From the NCBI RefSeq assembly GCF_003710865.1, contig NZ_RHHO01000038.1, forward strand, positions 124,001 through 188,000: DNA of 64,000 nucleotides, given 5' to 3'. Every line of letters starts with the position of its first letter. Within the stretch, counting starts at the first letter, position 1. The stretch comes from Brevibacillus borstelensis (lineage in GTDB: Bacteria; Bacillota; Bacilli; Brevibacillales; Brevibacillaceae). Shown here piece after piece: positions 60,974 to 64,000 of this stretch. The translations under genes were made by a program, and so were the position numbers. Under the pieces are notes generated by a model. The model searched no databases, was not told where the DNA came from, and worked only from the letters and a program-made list of their open reading frames with translations.

Positions 60974-62176
60974 ATGGCACGCGTTTTGTTCATCAACGGA
61001 GGTTCGGAAGGACATATCAATCCAACCCTCGGCGTTGTTCAAGAACTTATCCGTCGAGGCGAAGAAGTGGTTTACTTTACAGCGGAACAATATCGTGATC
61101 GCGTAGAGCCAACGGGCGCAGAGGTGATCACGTTCGATGGAAACAAATTTGTAGAAGCGTTCCTTGCCGGGGGACGAAATCCTTGGGCCCGAGTGGGCGG
61201 GCTATTGCGCACCGCCGACATCGTCATTCCCAGTCTCCTTACTCAAACAAAAGGAGACCATTTTGATTACCTCATTCATGACTCGATGTTCGGCTGTGGG
61301 CGTTTGCTTGCACAAATACTCGACCTGCCGGCAATCAGCTCATGTAGCAGTTTTGCAATGCAGCAAGATAGCTTTGACCGTCTGCAAGATAACCTCTCAC
61401 GCAAATTTCCAGGGAACGATATTAGACGTTCGCAACAGGAGTATCAAGAGCTGCGGAGTCATGTGCAAGCGAAATACAATGTGCAAGTTGGTGCTGCCTA
61501 TGAGATTTTCTGCAATCCCGCGCCAATGACTATCATTTATACGTCGAAGCTTTTTCAACCGGATAAAGAACAATTCGACGAGACATACAACTTTGTTGGA
61601 CCGTCTATCGTGCCCCGCCCACACGATCAATTTGACTTCTCCCCGATAAATACAGAACACCTGATTTATATTTCACTTGGCACCGTAATCAATCGAGCCG
61701 TGGATTTTTACAAACTTTGTTTTGCGGCCTTCGCCGAAACGAAGTACACCGTGATCCTGTCTGTTGGCAGACAAACCGATCTATTGGATTTGGGAGACAT
61801 TCCGGCAAATTTTATTGTTCAGAGCTACGTGCCGCAGCTCGAAGTACTGCAACGCGCCAAATTGTTTGTCACGCATGGCGGCATGAACAGCACGAGTGAA
61901 GGCCTTTATTACGGTGTGCCGCTGATTGTCCTTCCACAAAGTGCTGACCAGCCTTATTTGGCTCGAAGGGTAGCTGAACTCGGGGCAGGCATCCACCTAA
62001 ATCCAGAAGGCTTAACCGCAGGAGATCTCAGAGAGGCGGCGGAACGGGTGTTTAAGGATGCGTCCATGCGAAAGGTATGTGCAGAAATTGGCGATTCGTT
62101 CCGAGCTGCGGGTGGGTATCGTCGAGCCGTCGAGGAAATCTTCGCGTACAAACGAAGAGCAGGATTACATCATTAA
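60974..62176 (+). CDS. UDP-glycosyltransferase, macrolide glycosyltransferase family
   Basis: A 400-aa GT1 (GT-B fold) enzyme. N-terminal acceptor domain (VLFINGGSEGHINPTLGVVQELIRRGEEVVYFT), linker, and C-terminal nucleotide-sugar domain with FVTHGGMNSTSEGLYYGVPLIVLPQSADQ near residues 297-325. Relatives such as B. subtilis YjiC and MGT inactivate macrolides or glucosylate flavonoids. It follows PadR and an efflux operon, so a detoxification role is plausible. AAAGGTGA is 6 bases before ATG 60974. Its base composition looks more AT-rich than its neighbours by eye. Confidence 0.88.
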   Translation: MARVLFINGGSEGHINPTLGVVQELIRRGEEVVYFTAEQYRDRVEPTGAEVITFDGNKFVEAFLAGGRNPWARVGGLLRTADIVIPSLLTQTKGDHFDYLIHDSMFGCGRLLAQILDLPAISSCSSFAMQQDSFDRLQDNLSRKFPGNDIRRSQQEYQELRSHVQAKYNVQVGAAYEIFCNPAPMTIIYTSKLFQPDKEQFDETYNFVGPSIVPRPHDQFDFSPINTEHLIYISLGTVINRAVDFYKLCFAAFAETKYTVILSVGRQTDLLDLGDIPANFIVQSYVPQLEVLQRAKLFVTHGGMNSTSEGLYYGVPLIVLPQSADQPYLARRVAELGAGIHLNPEGLTAGDLREAAERVFKDASMRKVCAEIGDSFRAAGGYRRAVEEIFAYKRRAGLHH

Positions 62177-62370
62177 TGAAAGATTTGTATAGGCTACGCT
62201 GGTACTACCCCTTGCTGTGGCCGGAAATAGGGTTAGGGCATTTTCCTGTCGCCTGTGCTTCCCAAGGTTTGCCTTGTGGAAAGAAAGGTGCCGAAAGCAG
62301 AAAATTGTGTTTTAATTATCATGATAAAAGATTTTGACTTGTACTTCATAAAAAGGGAGATGCATGACCT

Positions 62371-63441
62371 ATGGCCCTACAGCTTGAGGTTTCATTAGCC
62401 ACTGAAAAAAAGGAAAAGCCCGATTTCAACAAGCTGGGCTTTGGCCAGATTTTCACCGATCACATGTTTGTAATGGACTATAGCGAAGGGAAGGGCTGGC
62501 ATGATCCGCGTATCGTGCCGTATGCACCGCTCACGCTTGATCCGGCAGCCATGGTGTTTCACTACGGCCAGTCCGTTTTCGAAGGGTTAAAAGCGTATCG
62601 GACCCGGGAAAACAACATCCTTCTGTTCCGTCCGGACAAAAACATGCACAGAATGAATGTGTCCAACGAGCGCATCGACATGCCGCAGATCGATGAAGCT
62701 TTCGTCCTGGAGGCATTGCGGGAACTGATCAAGATTGACCAGGACTGGGTTCCGTCCGCGCCGGGCACTTCTCTATACATCCGTCCGTTCATGATTGCCA
62801 CAGAGCCGTATTTGGGTGTCCGTCCTTCTCATTCCTACAAGCTCGTCATCATCCTCTCGCCGGTAGGGGCTTACTACGCTGGAGGCATGAAGCCTGTTAA
62901 AATCCACGTAGAAAGCAAGTACGTGCGGGCTGTCAGAGGCGGGACCGGGAACGCCAAAACAGCAGGCAACTACGCGGCCAGCTTGAAGGCGCAGTCTGAA
63001 GCCAAGGTTCTGGGCTACGAGCAAGTACTGTGGCTGGACGGCGTCGAAGGCAAGTACATTGAAGAAGTCGGCGCGATGAACGTCTTCTTCAAAGTCAAAG
63101 GGGAAATCTGGACGCCCGCATTAAACGGCAGCATTCTCGACGGCGTAACGAGAAATTCCGTACTCCAGCTGCTCCGGGATTGGGGACTTCCCGTTCATGA
63201 AAAGCGCATCTCCATGGAGGAGCTGCAGCAGGCACACGCCAACGGCGAGCTGGAAGAAGCGTTCGGAACCGGTACCGCCGCTGTTATTTCCCCGATCGGA
63301 GAATTGAACTGGAACCAGCATCAAATGTTCATCAACGGTCAGGAAGTCGGCGAGCTGACGATGAAGCTGTGCGACACGCTGACAGGCATTCAGTACGGCG
63401 AGGTTGAGGACAAGTTCGGTTGGACAGTGAAGGTTTTATAA
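62371..63441 (+). CDS. ilvE: Branched-chain amino acid aminotransferase
   Basis: A 356-aa fold-type IV PLP enzyme of the BCAT group (length like B. subtilis YwaA). YGQSVFEGLKAYR near residues 64-76, PLP lysine in GNAKTAGNYAASL (K196), GYEQVLWLDG, EVGAMNVFF, and EAFGTGTAAVISPIGEL near 297-313. It transfers amino groups between Leu/Ile/Val and 2-oxoglutarate. AAGGGAG lies 12 bases before the ATG. A palindrome TTATCATGATAA lies about 50 bases upstream; no T-box or full CodY box is seen. Confidence 0.95.
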   Translation: MALQLEVSLATEKKEKPDFNKLGFGQIFTDHMFVMDYSEGKGWHDPRIVPYAPLTLDPAAMVFHYGQSVFEGLKAYRTRENNILLFRPDKNMHRMNVSNERIDMPQIDEAFVLEALRELIKIDQDWVPSAPGTSLYIRPFMIATEPYLGVRPSHSYKLVIILSPVGAYYAGGMKPVKIHVESKYVRAVRGGTGNAKTAGNYAASLKAQSEAKVLGYEQVLWLDGVEGKYIEEVGAMNVFFKVKGEIWTPALNGSILDGVTRNSVLQLLRDWGLPVHEKRISMEELQQAHANGELEEAFGTGTAAVISPIGELNWNQHQMFINGQEVGELTMKLCDTLTGIQYGEVEDKFGWTVKVL

Positions 63442-63488
63442 AAAGAAGAAACACGGATTTGATCAATGGAATCTAGTGAAAAGCCGAT

Positions 63489-63532
63489 GGCACGGAAGCT
63501 CCATTTACTGGACTTTTGTGCCTTCTTTTTTC
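63489..63532 (+). terminator. Terminator of ilvE
   Basis: GGCAC/GTGCC outer stem (63489-63493 with 63518-63522) with further inner pairs, then TTCTTTTTTC. Confidence 0.75.
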
Positions 63533-63617
63533 ATGTATGGAATGGAAATCCTGGGGCTAGAAAGAAGAATAGTCTTACTGAACGCTGCCAGTTGAGTGGC
63601 AGTGGAGGAGAAAGCAG

Positions 63618-64000
63618 ATGAAAATCGGTGTCGTATCAGATACTCACCTCCCCAAACGGGGACACACGCTCCCAAAGCCGCTAATCGAAGGACTGCGCGG
63701 AGTGGAGCTCATTATCCATGCCGGCGACTGGAATACCCTCCAGGTTTACGAGGAGCTAAGCGAGATCGCCCACGTCGTCCGAGTATGGGGCAATACAGAC
63801 GATGATCAAGTCAAAGCCCGGCTGAACCGGGTAGAAATCGTGGAAGCAAAAGGAAAGCGGATCGGCGTCGTCCACGGGGACGGAAAAGGAAAGACGACCC
63901 CGCAAAGGGCCGTCGATACATTCTCCGGTCAAACGGTCGATCTGATTATTTTCGGCCACTCCCACATTCCGCTATGGGAAGAGAGGAACGGCATCCTGCT
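63618..64000 (+). CDS. Metallophosphoesterase, YfcE/MJ0936 type (3' end outside window)
   Basis: The first 127 codons of a calcineurin-like phosphoesterase. The dimetal ligands appear in the usual order: S-D-T-H-L at residues 7-11, H-A-G-D-W near 34-38, W-G-N-T-D-D near 58-63, H-G-D-G near 86, and F-G-H-S-H-I near 113-118. GGAGGAG is 7 bases before ATG 63618. The frame is open at the window edge. Such proteins of about 160-180 aa hydrolyse phosphodiesters; the natural substrate is unknown. Confidence 0.9.
   Translation, partial: MKIGVVSDTHLPKRGHTLPKPLIEGLRGVELIIHAGDWNTLQVYEELSEIAHVVRVWGNTDDDQVKARLNRVEIVEAKGKRIGVVHGDGKGKTTPQRAVDTFSGQTVDLIIFGHSHIPLWEERNGIL

Noticed and set aside
62177-62370. 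T-box leader or CodY box upstream of ilvE
   Set aside because: No T-box antiterminator sequence; only a half CodY-like word (CAGAAAATT) is present, with 9 of 15 matches for the full box.

Overview
The window reads as a chromosomal segment of an endospore-forming Firmicute of the order Bacillales, most likely Brevibacillus or a near relative in the Paenibacillaceae. That genus call is inference. It rests on strong AGGAGG-type ribosome binding sites with frequent GTG/TTG starts, on sporulation-linked genes (a yheB/yheC/yheD cluster, ytvI), and on the order ytoI/ytpI - dnaE - ytsJ - accD - accA - pfkA - pyk - fxsA - ytvI - citZ - icd - mdh - phoP - phoR, which matches Bacillus subtilis with local insertions. 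I see no rRNA, tRNA, CRISPR array, transposase or prophage block.

Layout. 1-3.6 kb: end of an MFS transporter, an MtaD-type deaminase on the minus strand and a secreted beta-propeller protein. 3.7-10.9 kb: a cell-wall sugar recycling operon, murR - AmiE-like hydrolase - ABC sugar transporter (binding protein and two permeases, no ATPase) - BadF-type kinase - murQ. Here ABC import plus a cytosolic kinase appears to replace the PTS transporter MurP. 11-16 kb: DUF3870 protein, GAF-GGDEF protein, NhaC antiporter, VOC protein, CDF metal exporter. 16.2-18.1 kb: a PerR-box-controlled thioredoxin-reductase-like/glutaredoxin/peroxiredoxin operon.

18.2-26.7 kb is the most unusual part. A Gly/Gln-rich protein with five copies of a PGFAGTN..QEV unit lies beside a GNAT acetyltransferase and four tandem YheC/YheD ATP-grasp enzymes, all on the minus strand. 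The ATP-grasp cluster is headed by a sigma-K-like promoter, and yheB diverges from it. Repeat substrate plus ATP-grasp ligases plus GNAT recalls microviridin/graspetide clusters. The repeat protein has Glu as its only side-chain carboxylate, exactly once per repeat.

26.9-40 kb: YtoI regulator, small membrane proteins, a type I toxin-antitoxin locus (30-aa holin-like toxin with a convergent antisense RNA), dnaE, malic enzyme with a FadR-type operator and a FadR/GntR regulator, accDA, pfkA and pyk. 40-46 kb: B12-dependent ribonucleotide reductase behind paired NrdR boxes, a NIPSNAP-Nudix protein, thioesterase, FxsA and YtvI. 46-54 kb: TCA genes citZ-icd-mdh, then phoPR and phoU with a four-repeat Pho box. 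A 230-bp imperfect inverted repeat lies between mdh and phoP. 54-64 kb: P-loop ATPase, VanW protein, a MarR-controlled efflux operon with two adaptors and a DHA2 pump, PadR regulator, UDP-glycosyltransferase, ilvE, and a truncated metallophosphoesterase at the right edge.
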